Below are positions 12,381-24,379 of a stretch of DNA of 64,000 bases, piece by piece (the stretch's first letter is position 1; every line of letters starts with the position of its first letter). The stretch lies in NCBI GenBank assembly GCA_019321725.1, contig CM033116.1, forward strand, positions 12,356,841-12,420,840, given 5' to 3'. This DNA comes from Paulownia fortunei (Eukaryota > Streptophyta > Magnoliopsida > Lamiales > Paulowniaceae). A program made the translations under genes and the position numbers. Below the pieces are notes generated by a model. That model did no database searches and was not told the origin of the DNA. It saw nothing but the letters and a program-made list of their open reading frames with translations.

Positions 12381-12389
12381 TTTATCTAG

Positions 12390-12610
12390 TTAGTTTAGAT
12401 TTTTCATTTTTAAATTTTGGAGATCTTTTGATTTAAGGCTCTCTCATCAAGTCATGTTATTTTTTCTTTTTGATTTGATTTTGGAGATCTCCAAATTTAA
12501 GGATCTTACTTAGATAAGATATTTTCTCATTTGTATTAGATTTGACTTTATAAGTTGTGGATAAATATTCATATGATTAATGAGGAAAACATAGCTAATA
12601 TATTTCTCAA
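12390..12610 (+). mobile_element. Partial 5' LTR of copia element 2
   Basis: The PBS at 12618-12629 implies an LTR immediately to its left. The text contains two similar halves, 'ttttggagatcttttgattt' and 'ttttggagatctccaaattt', typical of short copia LTRs. I could not fix either terminus and found no second copy, because the 3' half of the element is missing. Confidence 0.45.
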
Positions 12611-12617
12611 TCTTATA

Positions 12618-12629
12618 TGGTATCAGAGC
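12618..12629 (+). other. Primer-binding site, copia element 2
   Basis: TGGTATCAGAGC is a perfect match to the usual initiator-Met tRNA PBS of plant retroelements. It lies 89 bp upstream of the gag ATG. Confidence 0.85.
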
Positions 12630-12717
12630 TCAAATATGGTCCTATATCTCATTTTTTCTCCATTCTTCACCCTCAAGCAACTTTTAGTAGCACCAATATC
12701 TCTTACTCCTCCTTTTC

Positions 12718-13430
12718 ATGGCTGCCTCAAACACTCAAGTCACCATTCTAAATGACCGTGAACCCAACCAACCCCTAATAGCTATCAATATCTCTTCTCA
12801 TCACAACATAAAACTCACCCCAACAAATTACCTTTCTTGGAAACTCCAATTTCATGCCATGCTAGCTGGCTACAACCTTGAAGGCTATGTTGATGGTTCT
12901 CATCCACCTTCATCCAAAATCATCGCTGCCAATCATATACACTCTCAAAATCTAGCTTACTCGACTTGGATGCACTAGGATAAATTAATTTTCACTGCTA
13001 TTATTAGATCCCTCACTTATCTAAATATCCCGCTTCTCTAACACGCATCTATCTCTCATGTGGATAGGAATATTCTTGCCAATACCTATGTCAGACCCTA
13101 TCGTGAGAATATCAAGCAAATCAAAGAACAACTCAAAAAAATCATCAACAAGGAGTTATCACTAAGCCACTTACATTTCTTCTCGGCCAGCTACTAGCCT
13201 CCGCAAATCTTGCTCCATCATGCTCTAAACTATATTGCCCATCATCACCTTGAAACTTCTACTCCCCAATGTCTGCTAATGCTGGGTCACAACCTAATGC
13301 TCCCCAAGGTGATCATCCTCAGCATCCCTATCTTGGTTATTGCCAAGCTTGCAATATTCAAGTCCACACTACTAAGCGATATCCAATATTCAACTTGGTG
13401 GCCTCTTAATCCCAAGTATCTCGCTCCCTG
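12718..13430 (+). pseudogene. gag: Copia gag pseudogene, element 2
   Basis: Starts MAASNTQVTILNDREPNQPL and continues 'LTPTNYLSWKLQFHAMLAGY', 'LEGYVDGSHPP' and 'YSTWMH', the conserved N-terminal half of Retrofit/Ale-like copia gag (UBN2 family). A TAG stop at 12976 replaces the usual tryptophan-glutamine/aspartate position. Downstream, frame changes (about 13020-13430) leave only scattered gag text. Unlike its neighbours, the coding strand is C-rich. Confidence 0.8.
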
Positions 13431-13435
13431 AGAAC

Positions 13436-14482
13436 TTGGAAACCTCATCCTTCAGCAACAAGGATGCCATGCATACAGGCCCCTGGAAACCCAATGTAAA
13501 TTTAGCAATAACCATACCTACCACCATCTCCTGGCTTCTCGATGTGGCGTATCTCACCATTTTCCCCAACCTGAGTAATCTTTTCCAATATGCTCCTTAT
13601 GATGGCCTTGACGACATTATGATCGATGATGGCACAAGAATCTTAATCACCCACATTGACTCCACTTCCATTTTCTTTTTTCCTCACATATTTTAATTAA
13701 ATAATATTTTATGTGTTCCTAGTATGCATAAGAATCTTATCTCCATATCTCAATTTTGCATCTCAAACCATGTTTCTATTGAATTCTTACCCTCTCTATT
13801 TTATGTGAAGGATCTTCGCATACGAACAATCCTTCTATAGGGGAAAGCTAAAAATGATGTGTATAGTGGCCAACTTCATTCACCAAGCTATCTCATTTGG
13901 TTGTTTTTCTAGTGTCTAGTCCACTTCCTTCGAGTGGTACCATAGATTAGGCCATCTAGCTTTTCCCACTCTCAAGAATATTGCTTCTCAATTTGTTTAA
14001 ACAATTATCGAGTCCTAAGTCTTTGACTTTCATTTGTAATGGTTATAAATGCAATAAAAGTCATAGTTTACCCGTATTCACCTCTTCAATTACTTCTTCT
14101 CAACCATTTGAAATCTTTTTACATATGACTTTTAGGTACTATGCCATTTTTGTTGGTCATTATACTAAATACACGTGGCATATTCCCTTTAAAGAAAATC
14201 AATGTCTATGATGTCTACATTAGTTTTAAGGCACTAGTGGAAAAATTTTCCAATATAAGAATCATCTTTTTATTCTGATAATGGTAGGGAATATAAAGTT
14301 TTAGACACATTTCTTATCACCAATGGTATTTCTCATCTCACCACACTATCTCACACTTCATAGCACAACAGTTACTATGAAAGGCATCATTATCACATTA
14401 CCAAAAATCAGTCTCTATCTTCTATCTCATGCCTTATTTTCTAGAATCATGCATTTGCTACCACAGTTTACCTAATGAATCA
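13436..14482 (+). pseudogene. pol: Copia protease/integrase pseudogene, element 2, truncated
   Basis: From 13436 there is a frame with 'DVAYLTIFPNLSNLFQYAPY' (protease region). Near 13934-13985 'WYHRLGHLAFPTLKNIASQF' is the GAG-pre-integrase motif. 'YYAIFVGHYTKYTWHIPFK' (about 14140-14195) and 'SDNGREYKVLDTFLITNGIS' (about 14275-14335) are the integrase core around the first and second aspartates. Homology ends about 14480 at 'YLMNHICI', where - strand gypsy pol begins. Reverse transcriptase, RNase H and the 3' LTR are missing. Confidence 0.82.
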
Positions 14483-14714
14483 CATCTGTATTTGTATCTT
14501 CAATTCTTTCAACTCAATTGGCGCCATTTGGTATGGAGCTTTAGATACTTGAGGTGTTCTTAGATTTAGTTTAATGATAAACTCTATCTCACAGTATGGA
14601 GATAATCCAGGAAGATCATTAGGAAATATTTTTGGATACTCCTTAACAATTAGCACTTCCTTAAGGATCGGATGATGTTGTTCTTCAATGCTTATAACAC
14701 TCACCAAATATCCC
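14480..14714 (-). pseudogene. pol: Chromovirus pol scrap (protease-RT linker)
   Basis: The - strand frame shows 'KEYPKIFPNDLPGLSPYCEI' and 'SKAPYQMAPIELKELKIQIQ', the conserved entry into the reverse transcriptase of Tekay/Del-like chromoviruses. It is joined directly to the end of a - oriented LTR at 14715. In an intact element, gag and protease (over 2 kb) would lie between, so this is an internal deletion. The other side is cut off by copia element 2. Confidence 0.85.
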
Positions 14715-15171
14715 TGTTACACCCTCACTACTAAATATAGATATTGATATAATAATAATTTTAACAAGGTAGCATATGTGTGTGCATGTGTGTGTATATA
14801 TATATATATATATTTGTCAACTATAGCACTTTGAAAAATAGTAAAAGTATTTTTTCACATATAACCCTATATATAGAAAAATCACCATTTATATAAAAAA
14901 AAACAACACCCATCATAGTCACGCTATTCTCAAACTTATTTACTATAAAATTTCAAGAGTTATATATAGCGTGACGATGATAGGTGTTGTGCTTTTTATA
15001 TAAATGGTGATTTTTCTATATATAGGGTTATATGTGAGAAAATACTTTTACTATTTCTCAAAGTGCTACAATTAACAAAAATTATATATATATATACACA
15101 TGCACACACATGTGCTACCTTGTTAAAATTATTATTATATCAATATCTATATTTAGTGGTGGGGTATTATA
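14715..15171. repeat. Foldback of two head-to-head family-A LTR ends
   Basis: Left arm 14715-14927 and right arm 14966-15171 are inverted copies, separated by 38 bp. Each outer edge is an LTR terminus (TGTTACACCC on the left; '...ggggtattata' on the right). The arms match the last 220 bp of the LTR ending at 47426. On the right a degraded PBS follows; on the left pol follows. The central 38 bp belong to the left, - oriented, LTR. This is therefore two LTR 3' ends in opposed orientation, not a MITE. Confidence 0.8.
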
Positions 15172-15561
15172 GAGAGGTATTAGATCCCAGTTTGTGGTTC
15201 TGTAGACTGTCCATGTACATGACCTTTGAAACTAGTAGAGCACAATCATGCCAGTAAGTTTTATTTGTTGTATAATTTATTTTTTATTTCATGAATAATA
15301 GTGGCTATATGTTTTAAGATTTTATACAAAATAATATTGAGGCAAACTCATCAGCAGTAACAAGTATAAAATTTATGTTTGGTATTCTATCTTTGGAGCT
15401 ATATATTCTCTATTATCCACTAAGTATCTAATAAGATTGGATAGGGTACTTGATATATATACGAAGTCAATTACAATATTTTAATTCCTTCTAGAAGTTC
15501 AAGATCAACTAATTAGATTTTAAGAGCTCTAGGTTAATTTTGTTATATTGGCTAGGATTAT
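15172..15561 (+). mobile_element. PBS and leader of + strand chromovirus A
   Basis: 'aggtattagatc' at 15175-15186 matches TGGTATCAGAGC at nine of twelve positions. The following text ('gtagactgtccatgtacatg', 'agagcacaatcatgccagta') matches the leader of the - strand element at 25470-25547 read on the opposite strand. This is the 5' leader of the element whose pol and 3' LTR lie at 18028-23857. Confidence 0.75.
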
Positions 15562-18022
15562 TGTAATACCCCCAATACTACACACACATATATATTTATA
15601 GATATAATAATTTTGACATGATAAATCCTGTGTGCATATACAAATTTTTTTTTCTTCCTGTAATAGTATAATAATTAATAAACTATTTTTCTCACTCACA
15701 AATTAATATATATATATCTGCAGAGGACCCATAACAACCATAACATTTACATACCCATGTACAAAAAAGTTTTAAAAGTAACACACAGTATAAATCCTAA
15801 AACCTAATACAATAAACTCCAAAATTAAATAAGTTAACAACCAGCCCAACAAGTAGTCATCCATGTACACTAATCCTCATAACCTGTAGGAGCTCCAACC
15901 GCTCGCTCAGTAAGTCCATGGATTCAAGTATCATCAAACTCACCTACAATGCATGAATTATGTGAGCTAATGCTCAGTAAATAAAAATCATGGATGCTGA
16001 AGGGGATAATCCAACATAAATGTAATGCATTTAGAGATCATGACAAGAATGCGAACTCATGCATCAAAATCATCTTCCATCACTGGGCCCTTGGCCCACC
16101 TACTATATACCGGATATAGCTCTCAACAATATCAATAATCACATAGCCATAAACAGATCGACACAATTCAGGGGCCATCTCCTGGGATCACCAAGGTCCA
16201 TCCCCTATCTTTCCCTGTGACCCTCTAGAAGTATTCCCACCTGCGGTGTTAATAAAGGCACAGTCAAGTGGTCCACCCTCTCGTGACCACCAGAGGCACA
16301 CCCCTTGTCAACCTCTATGATCGTCTAAAAAGTAATACTCGCGGTGCCCCAAATATTATATAAATAAGCCACACATGGGCCTCGGTACACTAGTAGTAGC
16401 CAACCAAAATATTTTCTTTCTGAAAATAATGTTATGCATGCAAAACCTCAGCTGTGAGCACGTGTTATGCATGCACGTGTAAATATTGATGAATGGCATG
16501 TTCAATGACATAGTGAATTACATGTCATGTCATCCAAACAACGTATGCACTATAAGATATTTATAATACTCATCAAAATACTCATCAAGACACAAGGATC
16601 ATACTTAATATAAATAAGCCAAGAAATACTGTGTCCATACATTGTAGTTGCAAATGAATTTTCACTTACCTTCCACATTTGATATCCTACTGAAGGTTAA
16701 CAAGATTCTCCTCTCTAACCTTAGATATAAGGCAGCCTATAAAAGTATAACGTATTAATTTTCATTCTTAATCAATAGATTTCTATATCAAATTTCATAA
16801 GGGATCTTAAATCTTAAATTTAATTAAGTAACAATCAAACCTTAAAATTTTTATATTTCACCCCAATCAGAACCTTTTAAATACTTTAATTTATCGTCTT
16901 GAATTTATTCTAATATTATTTAATTGATATGTTATAATCTTGTAATCAATACCTCAATTTAATTAACTCTGTCATCCAATTAATACAAGATAATAAAATC
17001 AAATATTTTTAACTAATTTCAAATTAAAGGTATTGTCTCACAGGTAGATAACTAATTAACTTAGATCAAAAACTTTCTTTCAAATTAGAAATAAACGACA
17101 TAAATATATATTTTTATCTGTGCAAAAATAAGAAGGGACTTACCTAAAAAAATTTCGAATTTCTATGGTGGAAGTTTGTTCGCGCTATTTCTTCTCCCCC
17201 CCCTTTTTCTTCTCTTTTCCTTTCCTTTGCTGTAGCCGTGTGTTTGTGTGGTGTATTTTGTAATAGCTTAACAAACTACCAAGAAAATATAATGTAATAT
17301 ATCATATATATACTTATCCTTAACATTGGTATTAAAGTAATCGAATACAATATATTATACATATACTTATCCTTATCATATATATATATATGTATACACT
17401 ACACGTGTATACCTATATGTATATATATATATATTATATATATGCTTATCTTCATCATATATATATGTATACACTACACGTGTATACATATATGTATATA
17501 TATATTATATTACACACCATATACTTATATATATATTATATTTTTTCTATATAATTAATACAAAATATTATTTATTTATTTTTATATTTATTTATTTACA
17601 AGCCCCTAAATTTATTTTATATTAAAAAATTTACACCCTCTTAATTAATATGATAATGTCCTTATTTTCTTTTATTATTATTATTACTATTACTATTACT
17701 ATCATTATTTTCTTCCTAATTAATTTATTTGCACAGTTTATCCTACATTGATAAACACAACGATGCTATCTTTCACTTACGTATATCATAATGTTATCTA
17801 ATAATTGACCCCTAAATTCTCATATCTTAGTACCAACTCAACCAATTAGGTTAAAGAATTTGAAAACTAATATCGGTGACAACTTCAAAAGTTTAATTAT
17901 TAAAATACCGTGTAAAATATAATGTATTATGAAATATCAATTAAAATGCAAATGACACATACGTGGGATAAAATACATGAACTATATTGGCCAAGTGAGT
18001 AGCGTAAGGCTCGAGTATTGCA
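15562..18022 (-). mobile_element. Solo LTR, family B, 2461 bp
   Basis: On - it starts TGCAATACTCGAGCC and ends '...GGGGGTATTACA'. It is flanked by a perfect 5-bp duplication ATTAT (15557-15561 and 18023-18027). It has no internal region. It is related to family A (for example the segment around 16080-16150 is the complement of 23270-23340) but diverged, so I treat it as a sister family. Inside are alternating TA tracts (17370-17560) with two copies of 'tacactacacgtgtatac'. It splits the leader of the + strand chromovirus. Confidence 0.85.
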
Positions 18023-18027
18023 ATTAT

Positions 18028-20990
18028 GATATAATCTTTTATGTTAATTGATTTATTTAGAATTATACATTGTGGATTATTCCAGAATTATGAAAACTTT
18101 TAAATTCTAGGTGATGAAAATTTAGAAATTTTATGGAGACCATAGTAGAAAAATATTTACTATTTGCAGAAAATAAAGAAGATTGTCAAATTATAATTTT
18201 CTATAGTTACCGTGAAAGAGAGTTGTAAGAAAGAGTTGTTATCGATCTTTGGGTTGTGTTAGAATTTTTAAAAATGACCAAGTTTACTAAAAATCCATTT
18301 GTGTGATTTTAGGTCTTTTGATACATGTTGAAAAGAAGTTTTCGGGCATGCTATTGACTAACCAATTGATTTTATCCTAGATATAGTTGTAAGAACAAAT
18401 TCAATCTCTCTTTTAGTTTATCATATACACCTATTGGAATTCGATCAACCTTGAGTAATATTGATATAATGTTGGGCAAGTCATTAAGGTCTACTGCTTC
18501 TCCTAAACAAGCTCCACTTCATATTCACCTAGAAGAAAGATGAATCTTGAGGTTATGTATTTTTTTATTGCAACTGAATTGAGTAATAATTTGTAATAAG
18601 TACAAATTTTCATATTAAGGTTTATTTGATAAAATAATAGGAGCTACCGTGATCTTGAGGATTGATTTTAAGTTTGAATTAATTATGAATTTCTTGTTAT
18701 GCCATTGGGTTAACTAATGCCTTAATTATTTTGATATACATGATGAATAATGTGTTTGATGGTTCTATATGGGTATGTTTGGGGTTTTGGGGTGATATTC
18801 ATTGATGATATCTTAGTATACAACGAGGAGAAATATGATTGACCTTTCAATATGATCTTGGAAATAGTAAGGAAGTTGAAAATTATTTGTTCAATTTAGT
18901 AAATGCGATCTTTTGGTTATGTAATACAATATTCATTTTTGGGACTGGTAATTTTCTTAAGAAGGTGTCCTTATAACTATTCTAAACTTCGAGGTTGTAC
19001 TGAAATAGGGAAGACCAATAAATGTGATAAAAATAAGAAAAGTTTTCTGGGTTAATAATGTTATTATTCCTCCATAGTTTTTACCGCTTTATTTCATCAT
19101 ACATGCAAGTATATAAAATTTGAATGGTTCGCTAAGTGGGAAGAAATCTCTAATTACTTAAAGAGAATTAATTTGAGCTTCAGTAGTGACTCCAACTTTA
19201 GATATAAGTTATTTATTGTGTATAGTAGTGTATCTCATTATGTTTTGGTATATGTTTGATGTAATATAGAAAATTTACTCGACACTCTTCAAGATTAGAT
19301 TATTTATGTAATACTACATGTGACATTACAAAACCGAAGTACTTGAAATGTCTATATACTTAAAAGGAGTTGAACTTGAAGAAATGATGGATATTAATAG
19401 TAAGTGAATATATTGTATGATCCATCTAACTACAGATGTCCTTGGAATGAAATATCTCAATAGACTAATATTCATACAAATTTTACATCATAAACTATTA
19501 TGGGAATTGAGGGTTGTATAGAGGATGAATTAGAGTAAATGGTGAATTATCTGTTTATTAATATTTTGGTAAGACTGAATTTGATTGATCCAATTTCAAA
19601 TGCTCAAAATAAGGTTGATGAAAGGTTAAGATTAAGATAAAAGACATAAAAGGCACTTAAATAGATTTTTGTGATAAGTGATAATAATTTCTTAATAAGA
19701 GATAGATGTGAAAATGAGGGATAAGAAATTGCAAGACTATGTTTTAGGTGATGATCATGTACCTTTTATTTGTTTTATTTAGGGGTATGAATGATGTTTG
19801 TGATCTCAAAAAAATGTACAGATATCGGATAGTGGACTAGCTATTATGGAATATATTGTTAATATTTCATTTGCCACTAAAAAAAATGGGATATATGTAA
19901 AAGTGCATATGTAGGAATGATTTAGTTCTGCTTTTATTTTCAGGTGGAAATGAGAAAGCATTCATGATTTTTGTATATGATAATGGAATTAGGTTATTGT
20001 TCATAGATTAACTGAATATGCTCATTCTTTCTCAATTTACCCTAGGTATTCATGGAAATATATCAAAGATAAATATATAAGAAGTTATTAGACTTTATGG
20101 TTTATTAGTGTCTATTAGTTCTGATGTAGATTTAAGGTCTTTGTTCACTTCCTAGAAGATCTTACTTCAAATATTGGGAACAAAATTATATTTTAGTATT
20201 GTGATCATCCATACATCAATGGGTAATCAAAACAAACAAATTAGACTTTGCAAGATATGCTTAGAGCTTGTTCATTAGATTATTGATGTCAATTGAGAAA
20301 ATTTTTTCTTGGGTAGAATTTCTTATAACAACAGTGATAAGGCTACTTGGATAGTTCTCTATGAGGCATTATATGATAGAAAATATAGGTCATCATTTTA
20401 TTGAAATGAATTTGGTGTTCTTTTAGGCTAAATATGGTTTGGGAAATGATAGAAGTGGTAGAACAAATTGCCAATATATGGAAACTAGTAAGAGGTGAAC
20501 ATAAAGTTATGCAAATTAAAGAGGAATATCGTTGCAATTTATGATAGGGGATCAAATTTGTTGAAGGTGTCTCCAATGAAAGGGATTATGCGGCTTGGGC
20601 AGAAAATTTTTTTTTGGGGGGATGTTACATACAAACTTAATCCTAGGTACATTGGTTTATTTTTCATTACTGAGAGAATTAGGGATATTGCTTGTAAACT
20701 CGACCTCTTTGTATCAATGTCTCGAGTTCACAATGTTTCATGTGTTCATTTTAAGAAAATATATCATGAATCTATCTCATTTATTGAAAAATGAACCAAT
20801 ATAACTAAATTGAGGTCGGAGATATGAAGAAAGACCTATAGAGATTTTAGTAAGGGATGTAAAACAACTTCAAAATGAGAATATCTCATTAGTTAAAGTA
20901 CTGAGTAGAAGTCAATCAATAGAAGAAGCTATTTGGAAAATGGAGCATAAAATGATAATTAAAAATCTAGAGTTTTTTTGGTAAGTAAAA
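18028..20990 (+). pseudogene. pol: Chromovirus A pol pseudogene (RT to chromodomain)
   Basis: Degraded but ordered domains. Reverse transcriptase is seen around 18690-18900 ('MPLG' region then FIDDILVY at 18799-18822, containing the two catalytic aspartates). The RNase H region is hardly readable. Integrase is near 19990 ('HRLTEYAHSF') and 20330-20400 ('YEALYDRKYRS'). The C-terminal region at 20495-20790 reads 'LLKVSPMKGIMRLGQK' and 'LNPRYIGLFFI'. Finally 'VKVLSRSQSIEEAIWKMEH' (about 20895-20950) is the chromodomain-like tail that targets integration to heterochromatin. Gag and protease are absent. Many stops. Confidence 0.85.
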
Positions 20991-21002
20991 TTTTGGGGAC
21001 GA

Positions 21003-21024
21003 AATTTTAATAAGGAAGGAAGGA
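21003..21024 (+). other. Polypurine tract, chromovirus A
   Basis: 'aataaggaaggaagga' lies just before the LTR and after 'ttttggggacgaaatttt', the usual conserved end of Tekay/Del-like pol. It primes plus-strand DNA synthesis in an active element. Confidence 0.75.
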
Positions 21025-23857
21025 CATAATTCCCAATTCTCACATTACTTACTTGACCAATGTGATTCATGCATTACATGCTACTTATATGCTAATTTGT
21101 ATTAACATTTACATGGCATCTTATATAGCATTCTTAATCGTTAGACCTCTAATGCTATCACATGATATTAGTGGTGGAGATCTTATAACCTAATTAAGAA
21201 ATTCAATATTTAGATAAGAGAAATAATAGATCGGTCAATCTATTGGATATTCATAGGTTATATGTTATAATTTTAGAAGTAATTAAAGGTATTACTAGTA
21301 AGCTAATATGTTTCGATTCAACTAGATCAAGGTATTTTAAAGGTATACATCCATAAACTAATAATACTTGGGATATTATACATGATATAATTTGATTTAA
21401 GTGTCATATTTCAAGGTCCATATGTTCATATGATTTTAGAAATGAAAACTAGACAATCTATTTAAGAATCAGATGTCAATCGATTTAAAGATCGAACGAA
21501 CGGTTAAGAAATTATGGTATAATTTATTATCCGATTGTATGGAAATTGCAATAGGTTGTAAATAAAGAAATAAATGCTAAGAAACACCAGATTTAGAGTT
21601 GTGTAGGTTGTGTATAATATCATATTTAAACCACCATTTGACACCTCATGCTTTCTTATTAAGCTTAAGCTAACATCTCAAACCCTTCACCCTTAAGCCA
21701 TGACCAGACCCTCATTTTAGCCATTTTCATCTTTCAAACACATACCTTTAGATCTCCAAGTGCTCCAAATTGATTCCAAGTTGAAATAAAAGCAAGAAAA
21801 GCAAAGGAGAAGTGATTACCATCAAGTTTAACCTCAAAATTTGCATAGGTAACACTTATCTACGATTTTTTCTTTGGTTTTCAGATTATTCTGAATGGGT
21901 TTATTATTTATTAAGATTTCAATATATCTTATAAAAGTGTTAGGAAGTTTTTAGTTAGACTTTGGTGCACAAAGAAAGGAGTTTTGATGACAAACACTTC
22001 ATAGGAAATACTTGTGGCTGAAACTGTCACGTTACTATTTTCTTGTGTTTTAGGCTTCAAAAGTGTATGGTGTGTTGAATAAAACCTATAATTATTACCA
22101 TTTACATGTCCATATATAAGTTAATAGTATTGGAATGAATTTTGATCAGTTAGAAATTGAAATAGAGCATGATATTGGAGAAACACTCAAACTGCCAAAG
22201 TAGCAAAATCTATTTTGGTGTGTTGTGAAGGAGACTGAATTAGGGGAGCTAAATCCATGAATTTTGGAAATTATATGGCATGGTTACATATTTTTATATG
22301 TTATCTAAGTGTGATAAAATGTTTAGAGTGAATAAATACGCCTAAGGATGCTAAATTTGCTATGAAACTTAATGTGACATTAAGGACAATAAAAGATGGA
22401 AATCTGTTCCATTTTACTACTTGGCATATTTCCACATATCTATGGTAAAATTAATGTTTAGTATTTAGAGAACTGTTATAGGAGTTATAACACATCAATT
22501 AGGTGATTTTATCATACATTTAAGATGAGAAATCAAGGTACTTAGGAGATTATATTAAGTTTTAGTCCCTAAGTAGTAAAGTTTGTTTATTACATAGTTA
22601 AATTGAAATTCAAGGTCCTTGTATAGGATTAAGCATAATGAACTTGTTGATTGATGATAGTAATTGATATCTTATATTTTTACAGATTATTCCCACCTAA
22701 GTTTGGGGAGTAACACCTAAAAAGCTAAGAAGTAAGATACAATTGATTAAAGGTAAGTGAAAATCCATTTGCAACTACAATGCATGAACATAGTATTTCT
22801 TATCTTATCTATATTAAATATGATCCTTGTGTCTTGATGAGTGTATTATGAGTATTAAAAATATCTTATAGTACATGCGTTGCTTGGATGATGGGACATG
22901 GGATCCGTTGTGTCATTGAACATGCCATTCATCAACATTTATACGTGCATGCATAACACGTGCTCGCAGTTGAGGTTTTGCATGCATGATATTATTTTCA
23001 AATAGAAAATCTTTTGGTTGGACACTACTAGTGCATCGAGGCATGCAAGGCGTGCTTGTGTGATATTTTGGGTTGCCGCGAGTGTTACTTCTTGGAGGAT
23101 CATAGGGGTTGATAGAGGGTGTGCCTCTAGTGGTTAGAGAGGGTGGACCACTTGACTATACCCTTATTGACTCCGCTGGTGGGAAGACTTTTGGAGGATC
23201 ACAGCGAAAGATAAGAGGTGGACCTCTGGTGATCCCAGTAGATGGCCTCAGGACTGAGTCAATTTTTTTATGGCTATGTGATTATTGATATTGTTTAGAG
23301 CTCTATCCGGTGCATAGTAGGTAGGCCAAGAGCCCAATGATTGAAAATGATTTTGAATGAACTGTTTTGGTTCAAGAGCTTGCATTCCTGGCGTGATTTC
23401 ATAGAGATGCATCTTATATATGTTAGATTATCGTCTCAGCATGCATAATTTTCACTTACTGATTATTAGCTTATGTAGTTCATCCATTGTAGGTAAGCAT
23501 GGTGAGACTTGAGACCTCTAATTTACTAGGCTGACTATGGAGCTCCTACAGGCTATCAAAGATCGATGTACATGGATGACGACCTATTGGGGATATTTTG
23601 TAGGTTGTGCTTTTGATTTTATGGTCTATTATATGATATTAGTGACCTTATTCTGTATAACACTTTCAAAACTCCATTGTAAATGCGTCTGAGTTTTGTG
23701 ATGATTTTGATAGACCTTTTTATCGTTTAAATAACTATCTATCTATATACAGTGTTACAGGATGTTAAATCACTTTACTTTATCAGTGTTATATCAAACA
23801 AACTAACTAGAAAAAAAAGTTATACACACGCATACATGCATAAATTATGTTGCACAG
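21025..23857 (+). mobile_element. 3' LTR of + strand chromovirus A
   Basis: Its start is set by the polypurine tract; the first bases read cataattccc where TGTAATTCCC is expected. It matches the complete LTR at 44597-47426 and the complement of the LTR at 25563-30400. About 100 bp of its end are missing: homology stops near 23857 where the protease end of a - strand element begins. Length 2.83 kb, in line with the other copies. Confidence 0.82.
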
Positions 23858-23862
23858 GTTGT

Positions 23863-24249
23863 TTATGCTTTCAATGCTGATATAATTGGGGATTTGGAGC
23901 TTTTTACGATTCCAATAAAGGGGAACGGTTCCTCTCCAGGAGGTTGAAAAGTCACTATCTTTCTCTGACAATCTATAGCAGCATGATACTTTGACAACCA
24001 ATCTATACCCAAAATCATATCATAGTCATTCATGGCCAATACAATTAAATTAGCGTTGAGTTCTCTATTTTCAATAGGAATAACACATTCTCTTAAAACA
24101 TGGTTAGTTTGTTTTGAATCTCTAGAAGTAATTATCATATTGTAACTGACCTCAACAATATCAGGTACTCTACCCAGCCTCTTCACATACTCAGTGGATA
24201 TAATTGTGTATGACACCAGAATCAAATAATACAAATGTTGGAATACCAA
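23863..24249 (-). pseudogene. pol: Retropepsin-like protease of - strand chromovirus A
   Basis: The 128-aa frame has 'GRVPDIVEVSYNMIITSRDS', 'VLAMNDYDMILGIDWLSKYH' and 'AAIDCQRKIVTFQPPGEEPF', the C-terminal half of the gypsy aspartic protease (RVP_2 type). The catalytic D-S/T-G is expected just upstream near 24215; there the frame reads 'LILVSYTIIS', so the active-site aspartate and glycine are not seen. Downstream pol is absent: the sequence is cut at about 23860 by the + strand LTR. Confidence 0.82.
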
Positions 24250-24379
24250 AGATTGAGAATTTACCTATTACCACTGATGGGTTTGCCTCAGCATCTAATC
24301 TAGTGATGGTAAAGACTCTAGCTAGCACTTTTATTTATCCTATTAGATATGGATTATCTGGTCATGCTCTCGCAATATG

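Noticed and set aside
12618..12629. Part of a tRNA gene
   Set aside because: The tRNA-complementary text is limited to the 12-base PBS; no cloverleaf can be drawn around it.
14715..15171. MITE or microRNA precursor
   Set aside because: The long inverted repeat has LTR termini at both outer ends, with a PBS beyond one and pol beyond the other. Arms match LTR ends elsewhere in the window.
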